DNA from: Anodontia alba
Taxonomy: Eukaryota > Mollusca > Bivalvia > Lucinida > Lucinidae
Length of the DNA stretch: 64,000 nt
Direction: 5' to 3'
Assembly (NCBI GenBank): GCA_964016985.1
Contig: OZ024824.1
Location: 117,386,951-117,450,950 of the forward strand
The position numbers and the translations under genes are program-made. The notes below the pieces were generated by a model. It did no database searches. It saw only the letters and a list, made by a program, of their open reading frames with translations, and was not told the DNA's origin. Position 1 is the first letter of the stretch. Every line of letters begins with the position of its first letter. Shown one piece after another: positions 53,925 to 64,000 of the stretch.

Positions 53925-56900
53925 TGAAACAATTAAAATATATAAGGAATATACTAAAATGGACTGAAAAAGAATGAAACAAATGAAACAGACCAATAAC
54001 AGTTCTCACTGATGGTCAGTTTCATTCATTTCATTTGTTACGAAACGGGATGAAACAGTTCAAACACCTTGATCAGTGCTTGTTATGAAACAGGGTATAA
54101 CGAAATGTAACAATGAAACAGATACATTTTTTTATAAACCCATTTCTGTTTTGTAACAAATGAAACGAATAAGATATAGAGGAAAATCTCTGAAACAGGA
54201 TGAAACAGACCAAACAATTTGAAATATGCTCGTTACGAAACAGAGTGAAACGAAAAGAAACGATAAAACATACATCTTTTTTTTATTTCATAAACCCATT
54301 TCTGTTTCGTAACAAATGAAACGAATAAGATATAGAGGAAAAACTCTGAAACAGGATGAAACAGATCAAAAGACTTGTTCAAAGCTTGTTACGAAACAGG
54401 GTGAAATGGAATGAAATGATGAAACATACATCTTTTTTTTTTTTATAAACCCATTTCCGTTTCGTAACAAATGAAACGAATAAGATATATAGGAAAAAAC
54501 TCTGAAACAGGATGAAACAGACCAAAAAATTTGGAATATGCTCGTTACGAAACAGAATGAAACAAAATGAAACGATGAAACATACAGAAAAGTATCTGTT
54601 TCATTGTTACATTTCGTTTCACCCTGTTTCATAACAAGCACTGACCAAGGTGTTTGAACTGTTTCATCCTGTTTCAGAGTTTTTCCTATATATCTTATCC
54701 ATATCATTTGTTACGAAACAGAAATGGGTTTTGAAAAAAAAAAAAAAAGATGTATGTTTCATCATTTCACCCTGTTTGGTAACGAATATATTTCAATTTT
54801 TTTGGTCTGTCTCATCCTGTTTCAGAGTTTTTCCTATATATCTTATTCGTTTCGTTTGTTATGAAACAGAAATAGGTTTATTATAAAAATATATGTCTGT
54901 TTCATCGTTTCATTGCGTTTCGCCTTGTTTCATAACAAGCACTGACCATGGTTTTTGGTCTGTTACATCCTGTTTCAGAGTTTTCTCTATATATCTTGAT
55001 CATTTCATTTGTTACGAAACAGAAATAGGCTAAAAAAGATATTTCTTGGCTAAGAAAAGTATCTGTTTCATTGTTACATTTTGTTTCACCCTGTTTCGTA
55101 ACAAGCACTGACCAAGGTGTTTGAACTGTTTCATCCTGTTTCAGAGTTTTTCCTATATATCTTATTCGTTTCATTTGTTTATTAAAAAAAAAAAAGATGT
55201 ATGTTTCATCGTTTCATTCTGTTTCACTCTGTTTTGTAACGAGCATATTTCAATTTTTTTGGTCTGTTTCATCCTGTTTCAGAGATTTTCCACTATATCT
55301 TATTCGTTTCATTTGTTATGAAACAGAAATGGGTTTGTAAAAAAAAAAAAAGATGTATGTTTCATCATTTCATTTCGTTTCACTCTGTTTCGTAACGAGC
55401 ATATTTTAAATTTTTTGGTCCGTTTCATCCTGTTTCAGGTTTTTTCCTATTTATCTTAATCGTGTCATTAATGTTACGAAACAGAAATGGGTTTATAAAA
55501 AAACAAGAGGCCCACGGGCCACGGTTCGCTCATCTGAGTGACATAGCCACTGCAGACATGCAGATGTTCCCAATAATATATGCAAAGATTCAGCCATAAG
55601 GCATCCTCGGTTTTGGAGAATAAGATTTTTAAACGTTTTTTCCCATACAAATGCATAGGGAAGCAAACTTGTATGACCATTATTTTAGCAACTTTGGTAG
55701 ACCCCCCTGTCCCCGATGATTTAAGCAAAGATTCAGCCCCAAGGCATCCTCGGTTCTGGAGGAGAAGATTTTTGAAGGTTTTTACCATATATGGGCATGG
55801 CGGCCATCTTGGTCAATAAACTGTGACCATTTTAGCAATCTTTCATTCCCCCAACCTAAGGAGGCTCCATATGAAATTTGTGCAAGATTGGCACAGAGGA
55901 GAAGTCGTTTGAAATTCTGAATATTTTTCCCATACAAATGCATAAGGAAGCAAAATTGACCTCACTGTAAAAAGGTCAAATGTCAATGTACGACCATTAT
56001 TTTAGCAACTTTGGTAGACCTCCAGTTTCCGATGATATATGTAAAGATTCAGCCACAAGAAATCCTCGGTTTTGGAGAACAAGATTTTTAAAGGTTTTTT
56101 CCATACAAATGCATAGGGAAGCAAACTTGACCTTGCCGTAAAAAGGTTATATATTAATATACAACATCTATTTTAGCAATTTCGGTAGACCTCCCGTCCC
56201 GAATGACTTATGCAAAGATTCAGCCCCAAGGCATCCTCAGTTTGGAGAAGAAGATTTTTAAAGGTTTTTACCATATATGGGCATGGCGCCATGGCCATCT
56301 TGGTCAATGAACTGCGACCATTTTAGCAATCTTTCATTCCCCCAATCTAAGGAGGCTCCATATGAAATTTGAGCAAAACTGGCCGGGAGGCTCCAGAGGA
56401 GAAGTCGTTTGAAATTCTGAATATTTTTCCCATACAAATGCATAAGGAAGCAAAATTGACCTCATGGTAAAAAGGTCAAATGTCAATGTACGACCATTAT
56501 TTTAGCAACTTTGGGAGATCTCCAGTTTCCGATGATATATGTAAAGATTCAGCCACAAGGCATCCTCGGTTTTCGAGAAAAGATTTTTAAAGGTTTTTCC
56601 CATACAAATGCATAGGAAAGCAAACTTGACCTTGCCATAAAAAGGTCAAATGTCAATATACAACATTTATTTTAGCAATTTTGGTAGACCTCCCATCCCC
56701 AATGACTTATGCAAAGATTCAGCTCCAAGGCATCCTCGGTTCTGGAGAAGAAGATTTTTAAAGGTTTTTACCATATATGGGCATGGCGGCCATCTTGGTC
56801 AATGAACCGTGACCATTTTAGCAATCTTTAATTCCCCCAACCTAAGGAAGCTCCATATGAAGTTTGAGCAAAATTGGCCCAGAGGCTCCAGAGAAAAAGT

Positions 56901-57926
56901 CATTTGAAATTCTGAACATTTTTCCCATACAAATGCATAAGGAAGCAAAATTGACCTCACCATAAAAAGGTCAAATGTCAATGTACGACCAGTATTTTAG
57001 CAACTTTGGTAGCCCTCCAGTTTCTGATGATATATGTAAAGGTTCAGCCATAAGGCATCCTCGGTTTTGGAGAACAAGATGTTTAAAGGTTTTTCCCATA
57101 CAAATGCATAAGGAAGCAAACTTGACCTTGCCGTAAAAAGGTCAAATGTCAATATACGACATTTATTTTAGCAATTTTGGTAGACCTCCCGTCCCCAATG
57201 ACTTATGCAAAGAATCAGCCCCAAGGCATCCTCGGTTCTGGAGAAGAAGATTTTTAAAGGTTTTTACCATATAAGGGCATGGCGGCCATCTTGGTCAATG
57301 GACTGCGACCATTTTAGCAATTTTTCGTTCCCCCAACCTAAGGAGGCTCCATATGAAATTTGAGCAAAATTGGCTCAGGGGCTTCAGAGGAGAAGTCGTT
57401 TGAAAATGTTAACAGATGGACTCACGGACGGACGGACGCACAGACGCACGGATGGACGACGGACGAAAAGTGATCACAATAGCTCATCCTGAGCATAGCT
57501 CAGGTGAGCTAAAAAAAAAAGATGTATGTTTCATTGTTACATTTTCTTTCACCCTGTTTCGTAACGAGCTTTGAACAAGACTTTTGGTCTGTTTCATAGG
57601 TTTTCCTATATGTCTTAATCGTTTCATTTGTTACGAAACAGAAATGGGTTTATAAAAAAAAATAAAATTGAAAGAATAGTATCTGTTTCATTGTTTCATT
57701 ACGTTACGCCTTGTTTCGTAACCAGCAGAGACCTAGGTTGTAGCTCTGTTTGATTGCGTTTCGCCTTGTTTTGTAACAAGCACTGACCATGGTTTTTGAT
57801 CTGTTTCATCCTGTTTCAGAGTTTTCTCTATATATCTTGATCATTTCATTTGTTACAAAACAGAAATGGGCTTATAAAAAAAAAAAAAAAAATTCTTGGC
57901 TAAGAAAAGTATCTGTTTCATTGTTA
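53925..57926. repeat. GAAAC-rich satellite, two orientations
   Basis: Units of about 155 bp: AAATGAAACGAATAAGATAT, CTCTGAAACAGGATGAAACA, GCTCGTTACGAAACAG, poly-A/T, TTTATAAACCCATTTCTGTT. From 53930 to about 54585 this strand is used; from about 54595 onward the complementary strand is. The array is interrupted by the element at 55504-57511 and continues to 57926, then again at 63695-63824. Confidence 0.85.
55504..57511 (+). mobile_element. Tandem-repeat element, family E
   Basis: Head CAAGAGGCCCACGGGCC then TTCGCTCATCTGAG. Compound units of about 500 bp include CATACAAATGCATAAGGAAG, TTGACCTTGCCGTAAAAAGG, AAGATTCAGCCCCAAGGCAT, CCATATATGGGCATGGCGGC and GAGGAGAAGTCGTTTGAAAT. The tail is GACGGACGGACGCACAGACG and the hairpin AGCTCATCCTGAGC...GCTCAGGTGAGCTA, then A10. 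It is inserted in the A-run of a GAAAC satellite unit. Confidence 0.87.
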
Positions 57927-58917
57927 CAGGGACGATAGCGTTTTTCTTGTCCGTTTACGCGTTTGGGGTGCGTTTTGAAATCGTTGTATAACGTTTGCGT
58001 TTCGACAACGTTTCTAGCGTTTCATATCGTTTCGGCCAATCAAATTACAGAGCAAAGCGTTTCATGCAAACGCTAAATTTGCACATGCGCACTGAAGAGC
58101 TACGAACGTTTATCGAAACGCTCATCACCATTTCGGCCAATCATCTGGCCTTATCGGAAACGCTGTTTTCTGTTTCAGCCAATCATTTGACCATTTGGCA
58201 CCGTATGTATGTATAGACCAATCGAATAATAAATACCTGTTGGACCGTATTAAATCATGTCTTTACAACTAAAGTAATATGAGTTTACGTATAAAAATTG
58301 TATTTATTTTATTGTATTTTCTTTCTCTCTCTCTTTTTTTTTTTATAAAACAATTATAATTGAGATAGTTTTGTATTTTCAAAAGAATTAACGTGATTGA
58401 TTATTATATTTTGTGAAGCCTAATATTTCACACTACAATCATGATAATCATTTTCTTTTGACAATTAAATGTTTGAGCGCGTAATGCTCGGTATAAAATT
58501 TTAAGCAGATGACATTTTGAAGTTGTTGTTTTTTTGTTTTTTTTTTTTTTTCTCTCTGATTTATTGAATCATATTAAAACCACGTTTTTTTACAAATAGA
58601 TAATATTTATCTACGTTTTTTTGCTGTTTTTTTTTTTTTTTTTTTTTTCTCTCTGATTTATTCAAATCATATTAAAACCACGTTCTTTTACAAATAGATA
58701 ATATTTATCTACGTTTTTTTTGCTGTTTTTTTTTTTTTTTTTTTTGTCATTTTCTGTACTTTTTTTTTTTTTTTCTACTTTTTTGCTAAAACATATTTTA
58801 TTGTTTAATTGAGATAATTTTCTATTTTTTGAAAAAAATTATTATATTTTGTGAAGCCCAATATTATTTTCACACCATAATCAACTTGTTTTGACAGATA
58901 AATGTTTTAAGGCTTAT

Positions 58918-59158
58918 AAGTACACTGTATAAAATTTTCAGCAGATGACATTTTGAAGTATTTTTCTTCTGTTACCTTGAAAAAGGTGTCGGCATTTCAT
59001 ACATATTATCTCCTCAGGATATGACTTCCTATGCAAATTGTCTTCAGTCGAGATCAGTAATTTGCGTGAAATGTCAAAACTTGTTTTATGGGAGAAAATA
59101 AGAAAACAATTCATGAATTTATCATCTGCTGAGTTAGCCCAAAGAGTGATAAAGGTTC
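58918..59158. mobile_element. P3 MITE, diverged
   Basis: Ends GTATAAAATTTTCAGCAGATGACA and ATCATCTGCTGAGTTAGCCC; remnants of the palindromic core (GACAT/ATGTC with ATTTCATGCAAATT-like arms) lie inside. A bare left-end fragment lies at 58487-58530. Confidence 0.55.
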
Positions 59159-59479
59159 AAATGGAGAACAAATCGTTGACATACTGCATTTTGTTGGCGA
59201 TATGTGTAGATTCAGAAGATCAGAATGCGCGGAAATGCCGGTTTATCTTGGTCTAAGGTGGTCTCAAATACCATAAGGTCGTTTCTCATTTCTTTTCGAA
59301 GGGGCTCAAATATATATTCAACCAGATCACCTTCACAGCGTGATCAAGACCAAAGATTTTCATTCTGCACCAAACTGAACTACGTCAAACCTGTGAATTG
59401 CTATTATTGTTTTGAGTCATATTCTTTTTTTTTGAAAAATGAAATGTGCACTGACGTTTAGACAAATAGTGCTGGAACA

Positions 59480-61600
59480 GATGACCTGCATTATTTAAAT
59501 ATATATTTCTAGAATTAAGTATAATCAATATCTCGGACCTAATAGTGTATATTGGGTCCATGTCAATATTAATCCTTTCATTAGATCTTTACCAAGTGAA
59601 AATCTCCCATTGAGCATATGTATTACTCAGATCAGAGTGCGTGACGCAGTCTAGTGCATAATGGTGTCCACTCAGTTCACTGATTAGGTATTAATAGTAT
59701 AAAATACTGTGATACATGAATTGCACAGTATCCAACTTATACACAGACTGATCAGATTTATAAAATGTAAAAAGGTTCATTTTTACTTGTTTGGACCATT
59801 ATTTTTCAAATACGATGCACTGTGCACATCGGAACAATTATGTGGTCAGTCCGCGAATAACTTGCTGGAGGGCTTTCGTGAAAGTGTATATTTCCACTAT
59901 GAAAACATTTTTGGTATGATAATGCGAGGCTGTTAACCCTTTAGCACACTATATTTAGCAATATTTAAATATTAGAAGACGACGTGCTGGATTAAAGACA
60001 CATTTTTTTCCTTCTTTGGCTAGACCCCCCCTTCATGATCACCCCCAATATACAGTCCTGTCCTGATAACAGAGCGCACATCAAAGGCTTATCTTATCTA
60101 AGTGATTATGGAGTCTTTATAAGGCTGTTAAGTCTCCTTAGGTGGGGCCATATAAGGGTTAATTCATAAAATAGAGCAGTATTCAATATGTTACTTCAGA
60201 ACCAAATAAATTCATTTGCAAATTTTGCATTTAATTTTTTGATTTTATTTGTTGATTTGTATTGTATCACTTTATTTTTTTATTTTTGATAGTTTTTCCT
60301 AAATACAAAAGTGTTGTTTTTTTTTTCTTGCATTGTGAAAAAAGTACAAAGATAGAAATATAAAATTGAAAATATTTATTTATTTATTTATTTATTTATT
60401 TATTTTCTAAAGTAAATAAGAACACTGCACAATCATTCCATTTCCATTTCGGTAAAACAATACATTATGGAATATGTCAAAAAGTTCTTAGACAAGTTAG
60501 AATGTGTATTTTATGCCAAAAAGCTTCTCTTTTTCAATGAATACATAAATAACTAAATAAAATACTATCTATCTTCTTAATTTTCTGTATTTGATCCAAA
60601 GAAACAGATAAAGAGGGCATTTGGTGATAAATTAGCATACAGGCACAAATATCTATATTTCTCCATAAAATATGTTGTGGGTTTCATTAGAACTGCCTGG
60701 GAGAGGTAATTCTAATGAATAAAAACCAGGTATATTTTATTGAATAAACAGAAGAAAAAAATAATATCAAATTATCACCAAATTACCCATCTTATCTATT
60801 TCTCTGTCTTCATCATAAACTGTGCAGATATAAAATCTAATTTCCCCTTTTCAGGCCCCTACCTGTAAGGGTGGCCAAAGTCACCAAGAATTTCTTATCT
60901 TAATCTCCTTAGAGTCATTAGGGTGTTATGCAATCCGAAATGTGTCTTTAACAGATCCACCAAATGCAACAAATGTGTGGACGAGTAGCAATTACCCAGA
61001 TCAGAATGCGCGGATGCACATTCTAATCTAGAATTTTGCATACTGCAAGCTATACTTAAATGTTAGAAGACGATGCGCTGGAGTAACAGCAGATCATATC
61101 GAATTAAAAAAAACAACAAAAAAAACAATGTACAGACGAACTGCAACGAATCAGATCAAAATGCATGGAGTTTGCATACTGCAAGGTATACTTAAATATT
61201 AGCCTAATTTAGAATTTCGCATTTAAAGCACGCTGTATTTAACCCATTTTAGTCCGGAAACCCTTAAAACGGTAATTGGCAAACAGTGGAGACCCAGATC
61301 AGACGCCGCAGAAAGCGGCGTCTGTTCTGCGGCGTCTGATCAGGGTCTCCACTGTTGGCAATTAGTTCAACCATGTGTTTCTCTGAATAATTAAATAATA
61401 TAGCCTGGCATACCTAAAATCAAAATTAGAATCTTCCAATATATAGTGTGGGTGAGTTCATTCAGTCTACAATAAGTAGAATAAATAGAAGATGATGTGC
61501 CAAACTATTGGCAAATCGTATCGAATAAGACATTGTACAGATGAGCAGAAACGAACCAGATCAGAATGCGCGGATGGCCTATATTTATCATATGGTGGCC
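59480..61600 (+). repeat. Degenerate long-period repeat
   Basis: The phrase CAGATCAGAATGCGCGGATG or a close variant recurs near 59218, 59630, 61005, 61148 and 61558. Near several copies lie TTAAATATTAGAAGACGATG, GCATACTGCAAG and CATTGTACAGA. The period is a few hundred bases and irregular. It may be an old tandem array inside the 5.8-kb element. Confidence 0.5.
61276..61361. repeat. P2-like hairpin, well paired
   Basis: TTGGCAAACAGTGGAGACCC and GGGTCTCCACTGTTGGCAA outer stem, with inner GATCAGACGCCGC / GCGGCGTCTGATC. An extra GCGGCGTCTG at the apex makes two alternative pairings. Confidence 0.75.
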
Positions 61601-61702
61601 AAACTTCCCAACATCCAGCATAAAATATCTCGGGATGTGGATGATCTACTTAAAATGTGTTAAATCAGTTTATACTAACACGCTTGTGCATTATCACATC
61701 GT

Positions 61703-61705
<3 letters not shown>

Positions 61706-61763
<58 letters not shown>
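61706..61763. repeat. (CA)n microsatellite
   Basis: Uninterrupted CA repeat of about 28 units. Confidence 0.97.
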
Positions 61764-61767
<4 letters not shown>

Positions 61768-62599
61768 CAAATGCGTTGTCTATGTCCCAAATCTTTTATT
61801 ATGTTGTTAACTTCTTTCAATCTTTGTTTATTCCAGTGACTCACATGGCGTCGAGGTTATTTTTCATTTTTTACAGTGAAAATTTAAAACTGAACAAAAT
61901 AATTTAAAATCACCATAGGAATATTTGAGCTTTGCTTTGATATTTTTTTCTGTGGACTGCAAAGCGTTTCAGCTATAGATTTCACCGGCCAGTAGATTTA
62001 GGATAGTCTAAAATGAGATGAATGACAGGTATTTTCAAATGATTGGCACGTCTTATCAGGTGAATGACATGTCATATCAGATACTATAATAGGACTTCAC
62101 AGGATTATTAAAAGAAAAAAAGTAAAAATAGAACACTGAAAATATTAAGAAGTAAGTATATTTTTTTAACACATTTGGAATGTCAAAATGCAATGCAAAA
62201 TAATCCTATTCAGTCAATTTTTTTTTCAACGCTTAGCACTCTGGGTAATATTTTCAGCAGACGACATTTTAAACTATCACAAATTTTCGTTTGAAAAATG
62301 CTAATAAATGAGATATTGAAGAAACCATTTAGGATACATATGTGTAAAAGACAACATATATGTAGATATAAAAAGTTTTAAAATGGGGTAAATAAAACAA
62401 ATGCTACTGAAGGTAATGTTACAAACGAAATTATTCAGATATGTTGAAGTCCAAAAAAATGGATACCTGCTTATCATACTTTATTGTTATTATTATTTTT
62501 ATTATTATTTACATGAATGATAATGAAAGCTTAAAATCAATCATATTTATAGCTGAAACCTGTGCAATCCACACAGAGTGATAAATATATTTCCTAGCC

Positions 62600-62652
62600 A
62601 CTGTCAACTTGATTTATGCATCAAAATCTCAATACGTGTTTGATTATGGATA

Positions 62653-62684
<32 letters not shown>

Positions 62685-63480
62685 AAAAGAATATCTTTGG
62701 ATATTATATAAATTATGAATTAAAATTTTTCTGGAAATTAATAAATTGATTTTTTTCACAAAAAAGGTACTTTGAAATTTCATCCCAAATTAAAGAAATT
62801 AACAAAGATACACTTATGAAATTTCCATCCAAATATAAATGAAGAATAATATGACTTCCATTATGTCTGGTGTTGTCTAAATTACAAATAAACAAGCAAT
62901 AAATCCGTTAATACTTCATGAGTTTTTTCTCATCCAATCAGAAATAAGCCGAAAAAGACTTGGAGGTGCACCTGCATGTCATTAAATTTCCAATAAACAG
63001 TACATGGAATGAGCATTTCCTGTATCTCATCCTCCTTAAGCAATACATAGGCTAGCTAATATTATGCTACATTTCAAAGATCAAAAGATTAAATTTAGAA
63101 CAAAAGGAAATAGTATAATAAATAAATAAAAAAATGTAAATGAAATTGGAAAATATCATGATATTATACACATTAATTACTCCAGATTCATGTAGCATAG
63201 AGTATTTGATGATAATTAATATGAGTCTTCATTTCCCCACTAAAATAATTTTGTTATGGATATTTATTAGAATTGTCTCACTGAGGCAAAATATTATGAA
63301 AACGCAATCTTGAAAGGGGAACTCCCGTATATGGTAATATAGTGAGGTGTTACATCTGCAAAACCGTGACTTGAATAGTTATTATAATTAAGTGAAACTG
63401 AAAAAAAAAAAAAAAAAAAAAAAAATCTTAAATAACTTGAGTCCGCGGGGTTTTGATTGACTGAAGATGCAAACGATAAA
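62600..63480. other. AT-rich interior with (GAAA)n, no gene
   Basis: (GAAA)n at 62655-62690, and a degenerate P1 MITE apex near 63262-63290 (TTTATTAGAATTGTCTCACT GAGGC). Another degenerate P1 apex lies at 60672-60722. A poly-A run ends at 63424. No supported gene. Confidence 0.5.
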
Positions 63481-63824
63481 ACGTTTGCAACCAGACAGGG
63501 TTTCCATGACAGCGTTTTCCGAACGCTAATTTGATTGGCTAATATTCGAAACGCTTGAAACGTTTCAGAAACGATGATCTGACTGGCTAAAACCGCAAAG
63601 GATCATTTAAGCGTGGTCCAAATGCTGCGTTTCCAAATCGTTAATAAGCGTTTCGCATGCGTTTCCGTGGACAAGAAAAACGCTATTGCCACTGTACATT
63701 TCGTTTCACCCTGTTACGTAACAAGCACTGACCTGGGTGTTTGAACTGTTTCATCCTGTTTCAGTGTTTTACCTATATATCTTATTTGTTTCATTTGTTA
63801 CGAAACAGAAATAGGTTTATAAAA

Positions 63825-64000
63825 CAAGAGGGCCATGATGGCCCTGTAACGCTCACCTGAGCAACATAGCACTTTGAGAGCCTGATCTAGAACTGATCAA
63901 GGCAAACATTCTGATCAAAGTTCAAAATGATTATATTAACAAGTAAGACAATGTAGCATGTCTAATGGACTGTGCAATAAAGGTCAAGGTCAAATATGGA
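63825..64000 (+). mobile_element. Tandem-repeat element head, runs off window
   Basis: CAAGAGGGCCATGATGGCCC then AACGCTCACCTGAG, directly after the TTTATAAAA of a GAAAC satellite unit. This is the same position in the satellite unit that the family E element occupies at 55504. GGTCAAGGTCAAATATGG at the end suggests E-like monomers to the right. Confidence 0.75.

Larger units (their letters stand above)
57927..63694. mobile_element. Large TA-flanked element without transposase
   Basis: Inverted ends of about 26 bp (CAGGGACGATAGCGTTTTTC and, complemented, CAGTGGCAATAGCGTTTTTC, both continuing TTGTCC). TA flanks both sides (57925-57926, 63695-63696), and removal restores the satellite ATTGTTACATTTCG. 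Subterminal repeats of GCGTTT and GGCCAATCA-type motifs occur at both ends in inverted orientation. TA duplication and CAG start fit Tc1/mariner-pogo relatives. The 5.77-kb interior is AT-rich with no long open frame, so it is non-autonomous and has absorbed other DNA. Confidence 0.8.

Noticed and set aside
58500..58780. Poly-T runs as retroposed poly-A tails
   Set aside because: Two near-identical units (ATATTTATCTACGTTTTTTT, CTCTCTGATTTATT) repeat in tandem with T-runs between them; this is a local tandem duplication, not separate retroposition events.

Overview
The window looks like repeat-dense nuclear DNA of an invertebrate animal, most likely a bivalve mollusc. That is an inference from several things seen together: tRNA-derived SINEs, a DIRS tyrosine-recombinase retrotransposon, decayed mariners, large hairpin MITEs, and long arrays built on the palindromic unit CAAGATGGCNGCCAT...GGCCATCTTG. 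There is no operon structure, and almost no long open frame outside transposons. The species cannot be fixed from the sequence alone.

The only host-gene signal I can support is on the minus strand. A 436-bp exon (17314 to 16879) encodes a proline-rich stretch, WH2-like actin-binding motifs and a basic amphipathic helix. A 53-bp exon (5411 to 5359) is in compatible phase and encodes an acidic segment with a Trp. Together they read as the verprolin/central/acidic end of an Arp2/3 nucleation-promoting factor of the WASP/WHAMM/JMY type. A 31-bp microexon at 1562 to 1532 could belong to the same or another transcript. Both main exons occur a second time (43189 to 42754 and 38025 to 37973), because about 6.7 kb of ancestral sequence is directly duplicated (copy 1 spread over 4380-22936, copy 2 at 37005-43744).

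The duplication lets several insertions be dated, because copy 2 keeps the empty site. In copy 1 a 6.2-kb DIRS element (10612-16801) sits inside a MITE. A 4.8-kb tandem-repeat element (17787-22628) carries a second one (18518-21480) nested inside it. A SINE (about 22658-22890) and a 0.38-kb hairpin element (7895-8272) are also present only in copy 1.

Layout: 1-4380 holds a mariner fossil, MITEs and the tail of a tandem-repeat element. 4380-22936 is copy 1 with its insertions. 22937-29734 holds tandem-repeat elements, two SINE-class insertions (one of them in copy 1) and a mariner. 29735-33200 is AT-rich with MITEs. 33204-36507 is a tandem array with a LINE fragment. 36508-43744 is copy 2. 43745-53857 is a 10-kb satellite of about 145-bp units, split by a hAT-like element (8-bp duplication) and a mariner (TA duplication). 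53925-63824 is a GAAAC-rich satellite in two opposite orientations, split by another tandem-repeat element and by a 5.8-kb element with TA duplication. A new element begins at 63825.

The most interesting system is the superfamily of tandem-repeat elements. At least eight otherwise different elements share a hairpin head (typically CAAGAGG followed by an inverted repeat and GCTCACCTGA), a core of about 135-165-bp monomers that share a recognisable module of about 50 bp, a GGAC-rich stretch, a 3' hairpin and an adjoining A-run. Two of them have an empty site in the same window, and both sites read TTTACAAAAACAT. The organisation resembles Helentron-type non-autonomous (HINE/pearl-like) elements of bivalves, but here they act as carriers and spreaders of satellite DNA.
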